64,000 nt of DNA, taken from Isosphaera pallida ATCC 43644. GTDB taxonomy: Bacteria; Planctomycetota; Planctomycetia; Isosphaerales; Isosphaeraceae. The position numbers and the translations under genes are program-made. The stretch covers positions 1,922,001 to 1,986,000 of the forward strand of contig NC_014962.1 in assembly GCF_000186345.1 (NCBI RefSeq), in the 5' to 3' direction. Under the pieces are notes generated by a model. It was not told the DNA's origin. It did no database searches and worked only from the letters and a program-made list of their open reading frames with translations. Every line of letters begins with the position of its first letter. The stretch's first letter is position 1. Shown piece by piece: positions 44,353 to 53,140 of the stretch.

Positions 44353-44788
44353 GTGGGGAAACCTCCTTCTCCGTCGAGCGGGTTTGAAGAGCGCACCGAC
44401 ATGCGAAGGATCGACTGCAGTGGAGTCGGCGAAACCGGATCAACCTGGCCTTTGGCTTGGGAGTGGGCGTGGGTCGTGCGGCCTCCACGCGGGGGTCGAG
44501 CCCAACCAAATCGGCTCCAGGGGTGGTCATCAAGCCGCGACGGCGTTCAAGAAACCATCATCGAAGGATCGCGGGGAACCACGCCGCGTCGTGGCCAAGA
44601 CCAGATCCGGCTGCCTAGGGGGCCGAACGAGTCTCAAACGAGTGCGAACCAGTCCCCAACCCTGGCGATCCCACCACGTCGCGGCTCGGGTTGCAAGAGG
44701 GAGCCGTCTTGAGGACGGTGTCGGGGCGGGGGGGGGGGGGACACCCTCGTTTCCAGGTGACGCTATCCACCACGAAGATCGTCGGGAA
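44353..44788. other. Non-coding stretch with G13 run
   Basis: About 430 bases between the DUF997 gene start and the epimerase-like gene end (both minus). A run of 13 G at 44728-44740 stands out. CCGTC/GACGG arms near 44704-44718 form a weak 5-bp hairpin. Long plus-strand frames across it are shadows. Confidence 0.45.
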
Positions 44789-45547
44789 TCAGAGCAGACT
44801 TTCCAACAACAGCTTGAGCTTGCGGACTTCGACCAACACGTCGAAGGCAGGGTTCCAATCGTCGCGAATGCAGATGGTCAATCCACGTTGATAACCATGT
44901 CGCTCCAGTTGTGTGAGGATGCGTCCGTATTCGATGCGTCCCTGGCCGATGCGCACTTGAAACTCCTCGGGCTTGCGTCCGGTATCGCGGAGGTGAACAT
45001 TCTGGACGTAGGGATAAACCTCGTCGAAGTTCGAGTAGCCTTCGACCAGATAAACGCTGGGGTCTAGAGTCAGACCCAATCCGGGAACTTCTCGGCAGAG
45101 CAAGGCGGCGGTCTTGGGGTTGCCGGCCAGCGTGCCACGTCCAGTCAGCACCGTCACCACCAAACCTTCGCGGTTGGCCCAAGAGGTCAGTTCCCCCAAT
45201 CGACCAATCTCCTCATCCAACGAGGTGGTTGACGGCGAGGAGGGAATCGTCAACACGGCGACCGTCAATGCTTTGGCCATTCGGCCCACCGCCTCAAACC
45301 GCTTGCGCTCGGTTTTGAGATCGACCCGACCAAAATCGGCTTCAATGGCCGAACAAATCAACCCTGGTCCGGTTCGAATTCGGGCCACTGCTGTTTCGAG
45401 GTCGCTGGCCACGTCACAAGGGCGCAGGTGGGAACCGTTTTGGTCTAAGGCTAGTTCGAACTTGCCGAACTCCAGATCGGCGATCCGGCGGGTTGCGGCC
45501 TCCAGCGGCCATTGCGTGAAGCATCGCGTGCTGCAAGCGACAAACAC
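44789..45547 (-). CDS. Sugar phosphate isomerase/epimerase-like TIM-barrel protein
   Basis: This 252-residue protein resembles the xylose isomerase-like TIM barrel (AP_endonuc_2) family. Landmarks are VACSTRCFTQWPLEAATRRI near the N-terminus, then VLTIPSSPSTTSLDEEI, LGLTLDPSVYLVEGYSN (metal-site Asp), NVHLRDTGRKPEEFQVRIGQG and a C-terminal GLTICIRDDWNPAFD. GTG 45547 follows GGGAGG at five bases, which fixes the start; the frame upstream to 45673 is not used. The substrate is unknown, and no kinase or dehydrogenase partner is adjacent. Confidence 0.78.
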   Translation of the reverse strand: MFVACSTRCFTQWPLEAATRRIADLEFGKFELALDQNGSHLRPCDVASDLETAVARIRTGPGLICSAIEADFGRVDLKTERKRFEAVGRMAKALTVAVLTIPSSPSTTSLDEEIGRLGELTSWANREGLVVTVLTGRGTLAGNPKTAALLCREVPGLGLTLDPSVYLVEGYSNFDEVYPYVQNVHLRDTGRKPEEFQVRIGQGRIEYGRILTQLERHGYQRGLTICIRDDWNPAFDVLVEVRKLKLLLESLL

Positions 45548-45718
45548 CGTGACCTCCCTTCCTGATCGGATCAACTCAGCACCTAACCCCTCGTCTTGCG
45601 CGGGGGTCTGGCGGTTCGATGTGTCATCCAACCAGAACCAACGGAAACGTGCTAGACCAAATCTCCTCACCACTTCACGCTTGACCTTCGCCGGCCTGAT
45701 CGTGAATCAAGGCCAGAA

Positions 45719-48700
45719 TCAACGACGAAGCGACGACCGGGAGTTCGGCGTCTCTTCGATCGCCTGCAACAACCGTGGAGGAGCCGCGACGGCCGGGCTT
45801 TCGAGCAGACGAACGAAATCGGCAAACCGACTTTCGCGATAGGCTTGAAGCGCCTTCATCGCGTCCCGCGCCGCGCCGCGTCGCTTGATCGCTGGGAGGC
45901 TGGCCGGATCGCCAGAGATCACCACACGATCGACCATCACGCCGCCGGGTTCGAGTAATTCGAGATGGACACGCAGCCATTCTCCTCCCGGTTCGGGAAA
46001 CTCTGGAGTGGTCAAACGAGCCAGGGTCCAATCCGATCCCACCATCACGTCGCGAGAAACCAAAACGGACTGTGAGCCGGTCTGTCCTTCTAACCAAATT
46101 CGAACAACAGTCGATCCGTTCTGGGACTTGAGATGGGTCGTCAAGGTGTAACGCGAACCAATCGGGGTTCGAAATGCGTCGGAGAACGCCGCGGCCGGAA
46201 CCTGGTCGGCCTCCAGCCAAAGGGTTGGTTCGATTGGTGAGGAAGGAGGTTCGCTTCTTGGACTCTCCAAGTCCTCGGGACGATTAGGTAGGCCCACGGG
46301 CCGGAGCATGTGTTCGGTCAAGGGTTTAGGATCGAACCGCAAGCGGGTCGCGGACCCACGCGCGGTCCAAACCACTCCAGCGGGACGATCTTTGGGGATC
46401 GGTCCCAACACCACCGACACCGGCTGATGAGAGTTCGGAACCCGTGCGACCGCATCGTCCCGACTCAACAGATTCACCAGGCCGGCCAAAGCTCGCGCCC
46501 GTTGTTCCAAGGCGTGAAGCGTCGAGGCGCTCAAGCGGAATCGCGCAGTTGGAATCTCGATCTCCCCAGCGGGGCGATCAATCTTGATCAGAATCGTCTC
46601 GTAGGCGGCCAACTCCAACGAAATGCATCGGCACTCCATCTCCAAACCCACTTCCCGACCGGTCATCAGATTGAGGACCTTGTCGGGTTGGCTCAAATCG
46701 CGGACCGGCGTACTTCCCGCCGCGAGGATCGGCAGATCCAGTCTCATCGGCAACGGCGAGGGGTTGGAAAGCACGAGGAGTATACCTCCCGACGATGCAG
46801 GATTAGTTTGGTTGGCCCCAGCCCGGGCCTCGTCCGGCTTGGACGAATCTCTATGGATTCGATGATCCGAGCCAACCGTCGCGGGCGCAGTTCCATCCAC
46901 CACACCCCTAGGTTGATCAGACGATTCGGCGAGCGCAGGCGTCCCGAACAGTCGGTCCTCGGGATCAACCATTTTGAGGATCGTCACGTCGTGGTCGGGT
47001 GTTGGGACGGTCGAGCCGTTGCCGCCCGCGGCCCCAACCACGCCAACCGCGGCGGCCTCCACCTTGATCCAGGTCGTTCTGTCCCGAACCGACCCGCTCC
47101 TTGGGAGACGTCGCATGACGCTGCTGAAGTGTCTTATGGTGTCCTGGCGTCCCTCAATCACGCGCCAATCCAAGATCACCCAATCCGCGTTGAGACCGTT
47201 AATGGCGTGAACTAATAAATCCCTGAGCGGGTCGATTGGCGGCAAGGCATGAGGCGACGGTCCGTGGTGGTGTGAGGTCTGGTGAATCCGGTCGCCGCGA
47301 CTCGCCGCGCGAATCGAGACGCCACGGGCCGGGAGTTGTCGTAAGGCCGCGTCCAGATCGGCACGATGCGCCAAATCCAACGCTGAGGTGTGGCAGATCC
47401 ACTCCCGAACCGCGATTGGAGCCACCTGGAGGCACGAAGGATCCGCTCCAGAGGCGGAGCCGTCAGATCGATGGCTCGCTGGTTTGGCGTCGTTGGAACC
47501 AAGTGGCTCTGGACTTGTGGAGGCATCACCCACCCAACGCGCCAGATCCAACCCCAACGATCGCCAGACTTCCGCGGCGCTTGGTTCCCGACTTGCGGCC
47601 AAGGCGTTGGCTCGGGTTGGATCGGAACCGGAACCGGGATCGAAACGGATGGGGTCGTGCGGTCCCAAGAGCCGTGGATCAGGAGGAGGCAACCGAACTG
47701 CCCAGCGGGTTTGGGGGTGGTTGCGGGCTAACCAGCTTGCCAGGGCGGCGTGAAAGCGGGCGGTTTCGGTTCCAATCCAGTCAGTCCAAGGCAGACAGGC
47801 GGTTTGTTTGAGGAACTTGACCCGAGCGACGCCGCGTTCCGAAGGAGAGGTGGCCTGGTCCCGCTCGCGGAGCCTCCGCGCGGTCTCCTGGTCGAAGGCC
47901 GCCTCCAAAAAACGGTGATACACCACGTCGTCGATGACGTGCTCGCGACCCAATCCGGCCGGATGAACCGGGTCGAGTTCCACCCAGACTCCCGCCGGGG
48001 TCCGCCCCACCCGCTCGATAAATCGGGCGATGACCCGATCAATCCGCGTGGCCCAAACCAACTGCGCGTCGGCGGCCAACACTGAGGGTGCGTTGGAGAT
48101 CTCGAGGATCTCGCCATCAAGCCGCAGCCAAATTCCGAATCCCTCGCGGGCCAACAACGCCGCGACCACCGCGCCTGGGTCAGGGGCGAGATTGGGTCCT
48201 TGACGTGGCTCAGGCGCGCTGACGGTCCATCCTGCGCCCAAACCCCACGACGCGGGGATGACCAAGGCGTCCATTCCCAAATGGCGCAATTGCGCGCTCA
48301 TGCGTTGCGCCGCGGCGACGGGATCGAATCCCCAATCGTCGGGATCGCAGCCCAGACGCCTCCAGGACTCGGGATCGTCGAGATCGAGAACCAGACCGCG
48401 GCGCGAATCGGCCGGCTCAATCGGTCCTCCCCAGCGTCGTGGCCAAGGAGTCAGTCCGACCGGCCATTCCTCCAGCGTCACCTGCTCGATCCAGACCGGG
48501 TCGGTGGGGTTCAAATTGCGGGCCGCCACCATCAGGTCATGACGGTCGGGCCACACAATCCAGGAGAGCATGCCCCGTTGCTCCGCCTTGCCGTCCGGTT
48601 CGTTTTGGGTAAGCGGACGCCATCCCACGTCGGCCCGTCCCGACGCCAAAAGTCCTGGACTTGAACGCGATGCTCCGTTGCCGTCAGCTTGACGTGACCG

Positions 48701-50269
48701 CGTCTCCGGCAGGGCGAGAACCGCTAGCTCCAGGTCTTCGGGCCGAGTCGCTCGAACAGTGATGGTCAGTCGATGGGCGAATCCCACTCGTTGGATTCGG
48801 GTGGGCAGCGCGATCCAGGAGGCCAGGAGAGGCTCGGCGGCGGGAAGTTGACCGTCGAGACGTTCAGCCATCCATCCTAGGCCGCGACTATTCTCCAGAC
48901 CGGCGGCGGCGTTGCGAAGCCAGGAGGCAATGGGAGGAGCCAATCCCAGTTCTAAACGTCCAGGATCGGCTGAAGTAAACGCTCGGGTATGATGACCCAG
49001 AGGATCGCGCCCCTTGGCAAGGTTGCGGCCAATCCGATTACGTGTCAGATCAACCGTGTCCACCAAAATACCCTGGGGTTCGCCAGGAGATCCCCCGGAA
49101 CCCGCCGCTGTGTCCGACATCACGTCGCGTCGCGCCACCACCACCAAGGAACGCTCGACCCGTTCGATACGTTCGACTTCGTCGGCGTGACCCCACCGCC
49201 GCGGAAACAACCGTCCCAAAAGGTTCCGAGTCGGCCCCGGAGACGGTCGTTCGCCACCCGGCAACCCGGCATCGCCCGCATCGTTCCATTCGGCGATCAG
49301 ATCCAGTCGATAGCTTCCTTCGACGAGCGGTAACAGGATCGGACAATCGAGAGGGATCGGCGCGAGGTTTCCCAAGGTTCCGGGAGGGGTTTGGGTGGTC
49401 CATTCATGCGACCAGATCACCGGACCTCCCCTCAAGGGACTCAAACGTCCTCGAACCAGAACCCGCCAGCCGTTGTCCGGTTCTGGACGGTCGGGGAGAG
49501 GAGCAAGAACTCGAGGATGAAGGATCACTCGCAACACCGGCGCGGTGCCCACCGGAAAGGAGCCATCCCCCCGGCGAAGCGTTTGAGCTGAATCGGCCCA
49601 ATCGAGTTCGAGGCGATCGGCCTCGTCCCGCACCAAGGTCAGAAGACCCCAGGGGGTTTCCATGTTCGAGGTCCGCCCGCGCTCGAGGTCGGCCAGTTCC
49701 GTCGAGAGGCTCATCCCACCGCAACGGATCGTAACCCGGGCCGACGCTGGAGCTTCCAACGTGAGCAGACCCCGACGAACGCGGCGTAGGTCGTAACCGG
49801 TTTGAGCAAGGTGGGTTGGGTCGAGTTCGCCGGTCTGATCCCACGGCGGGGCGACGCCAACCACACGTCCGGCGTCGAGGGAAAACCACAAACGTGACTC
49901 CAAACCCGCCGCAGTCGCAACCGCTTCGCGCGGCTGCCAGACCCAACGAATCTGAATGCGTCCCACCCGTGACGAGTTCCCCTTGACCTCTTCGTGCTGA
50001 TTCGCGTCAGAGATTGGCGATCGAACCGGAGGACCGTCGGTGGAAGGATTTTTGGTTTTGGAAGGCGATTCGGACTCGGAACTCTGGAGGGATGAGGAAA
50101 AGGGTGGGGAGGACGATCCCAACGCCGTCCCAACGGGATTGGAAGGCGCCGCAGGCGAACGAGGGACCTCGGTTTGGCGGGCCAACCATAACGCGACGGC
50201 GGATCGATCGGCGACCGGGAGGATCGCGATCAACGCAAGAGTCAACGTCATGCGAAAGCAGCCATCCAT
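45719..50269 (-). CDS. Very large secreted protein with a GHL10-like domain
   Basis: This 1516-residue protein has a signal-like N-terminus (MDGCFRMTLTLALIAILP). Its first 600 residues are beta-rich and unassigned. Residues about 640-950 carry the look of a glycoside-hydrolase-like TIM barrel (GHL10/FRIED type): LVLDLDDPESWRRLG, AQLRHLGMDALVIPASWGLG, and GVWVELDPVHPAGLG. A later part has LLVHAINGLNADWVILDWR, a further barrel strand. The region about 1330-1460 resembles a carbohydrate-binding jelly roll (LWLEADQVPAAAF, then VVRIWLEGQTGSQS). The family and substrate are not established, and catalytic acids cannot be assigned safely. A second ATG (50251) is possible. The next gene is 170 bases away. 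Confidence 0.65.
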   Translation of the reverse strand: MDGCFRMTLTLALIAILPVADRSAVALWLARQTEVPRSPAAPSNPVGTALGSSSPPFSSSLQSSESESPSKTKNPSTDGPPVRSPISDANQHEEVKGNSSRVGRIQIRWVWQPREAVATAAGLESRLWFSLDAGRVVGVAPPWDQTGELDPTHLAQTGYDLRRVRRGLLTLEAPASARVTIRCGGMSLSTELADLERGRTSNMETPWGLLTLVRDEADRLELDWADSAQTLRRGDGSFPVGTAPVLRVILHPRVLAPLPDRPEPDNGWRVLVRGRLSPLRGGPVIWSHEWTTQTPPGTLGNLAPIPLDCPILLPLVEGSYRLDLIAEWNDAGDAGLPGGERPSPGPTRNLLGRLFPRRWGHADEVERIERVERSLVVVARRDVMSDTAAGSGGSPGEPQGILVDTVDLTRNRIGRNLAKGRDPLGHHTRAFTSADPGRLELGLAPPIASWLRNAAAGLENSRGLGWMAERLDGQLPAAEPLLASWIALPTRIQRVGFAHRLTITVRATRPEDLELAVLALPETRSRQADGNGASRSSPGLLASGRADVGWRPLTQNEPDGKAEQRGMLSWIVWPDRHDLMVAARNLNPTDPVWIEQVTLEEWPVGLTPWPRRWGGPIEPADSRRGLVLDLDDPESWRRLGCDPDDWGFDPVAAAQRMSAQLRHLGMDALVIPASWGLGAGWTVSAPEPRQGPNLAPDPGAVVAALLAREGFGIWLRLDGEILEISNAPSVLAADAQLVWATRIDRVIARFIERVGRTPAGVWVELDPVHPAGLGREHVIDDVVYHRFLEAAFDQETARRLRERDQATSPSERGVARVKFLKQTACLPWTDWIGTETARFHAALASWLARNHPQTRWAVRLPPPDPRLLGPHDPIRFDPGSGSDPTRANALAASREPSAAEVWRSLGLDLARWVGDASTSPEPLGSNDAKPASHRSDGSASGADPSCLQVAPIAVREWICHTSALDLAHRADLDAALRQLPARGVSIRAASRGDRIHQTSHHHGPSPHALPPIDPLRDLLVHAINGLNADWVILDWRVIEGRQDTIRHFSSVMRRLPRSGSVRDRTTWIKVEAAAVGVVGAAGGNGSTVPTPDHDVTILKMVDPEDRLFGTPALAESSDQPRGVVDGTAPATVGSDHRIHRDSSKPDEARAGANQTNPASSGGILLVLSNPSPLPMRLDLPILAAGSTPVRDLSQPDKVLNLMTGREVGLEMECRCISLELAAYETILIKIDRPAGEIEIPTARFRLSASTLHALEQRARALAGLVNLLSRDDAVARVPNSHQPVSVVLGPIPKDRPAGVVWTARGSATRLRFDPKPLTEHMLRPVGLPNRPEDLESPRSEPPSSPIEPTLWLEADQVPAAAFSDAFRTPIGSRYTLTTHLKSQNGSTVVRIWLEGQTGSQSVLVSRDVMVGSDWTLARLTTPEFPEPGGEWLRVHLELLEPGGVMVDRVVISGDPASLPAIKRRGAARDAMKALQAYRESRFADFVRLLESPAVAAPPRLLQAIEETPNSRSSLRR

Positions 50270-50569
50270 GGCGGCGTCCGATCAACCTAGACGACCCCCA
50301 CGCCGGAACCCACCGACGCTGGGATGAGAACATACACGAGAAAAAGCAAGGATGAGACCAAGCTGATGCGGCGTGGCCCCTCATTCACCCCACCAGGGAT
50401 GGGAGCCACCCGGGCCGAACCGGATCCAACAGTTCCAACTATGCGAGGATCGTAGGGCACGAGCGGAACCTTTGCTTCACGGCGACGTCCCACGCCACGG
50501 ACTTTGATCTCGATGGGGTCTCTCTCCATAATTGGCAGCTGGACGTGGGAGGATGCGGGGAAAGGAAAC

Positions 50570-51346
50570 TCAGATGCCGAACTCCGGTCGGCGGTCGGCC
50601 AGTTGAGACTGGAGCCGTTGGATGATGGAGGAATGCATCTGGGAAACCCGCGACTCGCTAAGATCGAGCGTCGCGCCAATTTCCTTCATGGTCAACTCCT
50701 CATAGTAATAGAGGATGATGATCAACCGTTCGTTGCGGTTGAGTCCACGGGTGACCATCCGCATCAGATCTTTGCGTTGGAGGCGACGGGTGGGATCCTC
50801 GCCCTTTTTGTCCTCGAGAATGTCGATTTCCCGAACATCCTTGTAGCTGTCGGTTTCGTACCACTTCTTGTTGAGCGAGACGAGGCCCACGGCGTTGCTT
50901 TCCAGGGCCATTTTCTCGAACTCCTCGGGGGTGACACCCAAGCGTTCGGCGATTTCGGCGTCGGTGGGAGGTCGGCCGTGAATGGCTTCCAACGCTTTGC
51001 GGGCCTCCTCCATCCGGGAATGTTTCGAACGGACCAGACGGGGCACCCAGTCCATGGTGCGCAATTCGTCGAGCATGGCCCCCCGAATTCGTGGGACGCA
51101 ATAGGTCTCGAACTTCACGCCGCGGCTGAGATCGAAGGCGTCGATGGCGTCCATCAGTCCGAAGGTACCGGCACTGATGAGGTCGTCGAGATCAACACCA
51201 TCGGGCAATCGTTGCCAAATGCGTTCGGCGTTGTACTTGACCAAGGGCAAGTAGCGCTCGACCAAACGGTTGCGCAGGGAGGTGGTGGGCTGGGCTTTGA
51301 AGTCGCGCCAGAGTTCCATCACATCCACATCCGTCTTGGTTGACAT
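50570..51346 (-). CDS. fliA: RNA polymerase sigma factor, FliA/WhiG family
   Basis: This 258-residue sigma-28-type factor directs late flagellar or related genes. It shows region 2 (LPLVKYNAERIWQRLPDGVD, then DLISAGTFGLMDAIDAFD and VKFETYCVPRIRGAMLDELR), region 3 (EARKALEAIHGRPPTDAEIA) and region 4 (LNRNERLIIILYYYEELTMK and SESRVSQMHSSIIQRLQ). ATG 51346 follows GGGAGG at five bases. It lies downstream of flhF on the same strand but is separated by about 530 non-coding bases, so it may have its own promoter. No anti-sigma FlgM is in the window. Confidence 0.93.
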   Translation of the reverse strand: MSTKTDVDVMELWRDFKAQPTTSLRNRLVERYLPLVKYNAERIWQRLPDGVDLDDLISAGTFGLMDAIDAFDLSRGVKFETYCVPRIRGAMLDELRTMDWVPRLVRSKHSRMEEARKALEAIHGRPPTDAEIAERLGVTPEEFEKMALESNAVGLVSLNKKWYETDSYKDVREIDILEDKKGEDPTRRLQRKDLMRMVTRGLNRNERLIIILYYYEELTMKEIGATLDLSESRVSQMHSSIIQRLQSQLADRRPEFGI

Positions 51347-51872
51347 CCTGACCTCCCTGTCGGCCCGAGTGGGAACGGGATTGGGGATCATGGTCTCTCC
51401 GGTCCGAGTCGTTCCGGGATCGGGTCGTTGGCGGTGGCTGGGGTCCGCGGCAAAAATCGATCGGTCGATCAAGCCGGGCTTCAACGGGTCGCCGAGGAAT
51501 GGTGACGACGCGGCGTCGCGCGTGGCCGGGGGTGGTCCCCAAAACATCGACGGATCGGATCGGCGAAAGGCGGACAATGGGGTTCTTACCGTTGAATCGG
51601 ACGATCGAATTGATCGTCTTGAGTCGGACCAACCGGAAAACCTGATCGGCGTGGTCACGACGTGAACAACTTGGCTCAAGTTCGGCGAATCCGCGGCCGA
51701 GCTGTTTGCAACGCGCCGACCCCTCGGAGTCATTGTTGAGGGGGTCAGGTCGGGAATCGAGTCGAAATGAGTCCGACCGCCGATTTCCCGGCGCGATCGT
51801 ATCGGTCGAAACGAATGCTCTGGCCAAAGTGATTAGAATGGCGGATCGTTCCCGGTGGCGAGACGATGCGGC
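51347..51872. other. Gap between flhF and fliA
   Basis: About 520 bases without a ribosome site or credible frame. FlhG/YlxH is usually encoded between flhF and fliA, but no remnant is seen here. Confidence 0.5.
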
Positions 51873-53036
51873 TCACAAGTCGTCCGGCCTGATCGCTTGA
51901 GACGGTTCCCAGTCCGACTGCGATCCCGGCGGCCAACCCAAGATAAGGCGAGCCAAGGCGCGTGGACTGGGACGTCCTAATCCCCCCTTTCCAGGGGGGC
52001 CGGTTTGTACGAAGCCCAACGGCTGATCGAGGATCGCAAGAAGATTGGCCGGACGGGTCGGCTCGTCCAGTTTGCCCAGAATTACCCGCGAAGCGCCCAG
52101 CCTTTCGCGGTGCGCCCGCACCGTGTCGGCCAGAAAGGAGGGCGAGGAAGAGGCCGAAACCACCACATGAGTCTCCAAACCACTTGAGGCCCCATCGCCA
52201 AGGCACTGTCGAAGCGCCCGGCTCAAACGGCTGAGATCTTCCTCGTCAGCCGGTCCGGTGGGCGGCAAATCCAGCACGATCACCCTCAATCCCAGCAAAC
52301 GGAGTCGCTCCACGGCCGCAGCCAACTCGTCGAGGTCCCTAGCGCGAGCCAGGGGGAGGTCGAACAGGTCGGCCAGACCGCGGCGGGCGCGGTCGGAATC
52401 GTCAATCGCCGCCAACCCGACCTGGCGGCCCCGACGGAGGGCCAACTCGGTCGCCAGGCGAATCGCGGCGGTGGTTTTGCCGCCTCCCGATGGACCGGTC
52501 AAGGCCACCAATCGCGCGGGTTCCCCCTCGGGAGGCGCGTCCGGCTGGGGCGCCACCACGATCCGGCGGGTCAGTTCTTCCCACAACCAATTGCGGGCCT
52601 GCTCCAGTGACTCAGGCGGCCCCGGCGCGGTTCGGAACGTCGCAGCGACGAGTTCCCAGGCACGCTCCGGGGGAGCGTCGTCGGCCACCAATCTCTTCCA
52701 CAACGTGAGCGCCTGTGGCGGAATGGATTCCAGTCCATTCGAATCCTTGCCTCCCTCGTCGCGTGCGAACCCGCGACGCCCATCCTTCGACACGTCGCCC
52801 ACTCGTTCTTGAGCCGATGGGATTGGGGTGTGGACGCCTCCAGCATCCACCCGGACCTCGAACCAAGTACGCGGCCCCGAAGACCCAGCGACCCACGACG
52901 ATTCGACCTCCATTCCAGGAGGCGATTGGCGGGCTTCCAGCACCACCGCGCCTTCCCCTAGGGCTGCTCGGGCGCGGTCGAGGGCGTCCTGCAACGTCTC
53001 GCCCCGAAAGGTCCGTGATCCCATCGTCGTACTCAC
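51873..53036 (-). CDS. flhF: Flagellar biosynthesis SRP-type GTPase
   Basis: This 387-residue SRP-family GTPase helps place the flagellum or export apparatus. The N-terminal B domain starts with a basic FRGETLQDALDRARAALGEGAVVLEAR, as in FlhF. The G domain has G1 TGPSGGGKTTAAIRLA (about 185) and AAIDDSDRARRGLADLF. G3 is altered to LDLPPTGPADEED where DTAGR is normal. G4 reads LGKLDEP and there is a GFVQTGPP end. GTG 53036 has GGGAG five bases upstream; ATG 53024 is possible. It lies about 100 bases after flhA on the same strand, as in other flagellar operons. Confidence 0.88.
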   Translation of the reverse strand: MSTTMGSRTFRGETLQDALDRARAALGEGAVVLEARQSPPGMEVESSWVAGSSGPRTWFEVRVDAGGVHTPIPSAQERVGDVSKDGRRGFARDEGGKDSNGLESIPPQALTLWKRLVADDAPPERAWELVAATFRTAPGPPESLEQARNWLWEELTRRIVVAPQPDAPPEGEPARLVALTGPSGGGKTTAAIRLATELALRRGRQVGLAAIDDSDRARRGLADLFDLPLARARDLDELAAAVERLRLLGLRVIVLDLPPTGPADEEDLSRLSRALRQCLGDGASSGLETHVVVSASSSPSFLADTVRAHRERLGASRVILGKLDEPTRPANLLAILDQPLGFVQTGPPGKGGLGRPSPRALARLILGWPPGSQSDWEPSQAIRPDDL

Positions 53037-53140
53037 TCCCGCTCCCATCCGAACCAAATCGGCCCGACCAAGGGGTCGGATCCCAATCGAATCAAACCAT
53101 CATTGATGCTGAAACGATAAGTCCGCACCTATCGGCGGAT

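Noticed and set aside
44321-45067. Plus-strand frame across the G13 run and the epimerase-like gene
   Set aside because: It is opposite a well-supported TIM-barrel gene and carries low-complexity Arg/Gly/Ser sequence.
46310-47215. Plus-strand frame inside the 1516-residue gene
   Set aside because: It is a shadow of the continuous minus-strand frame.
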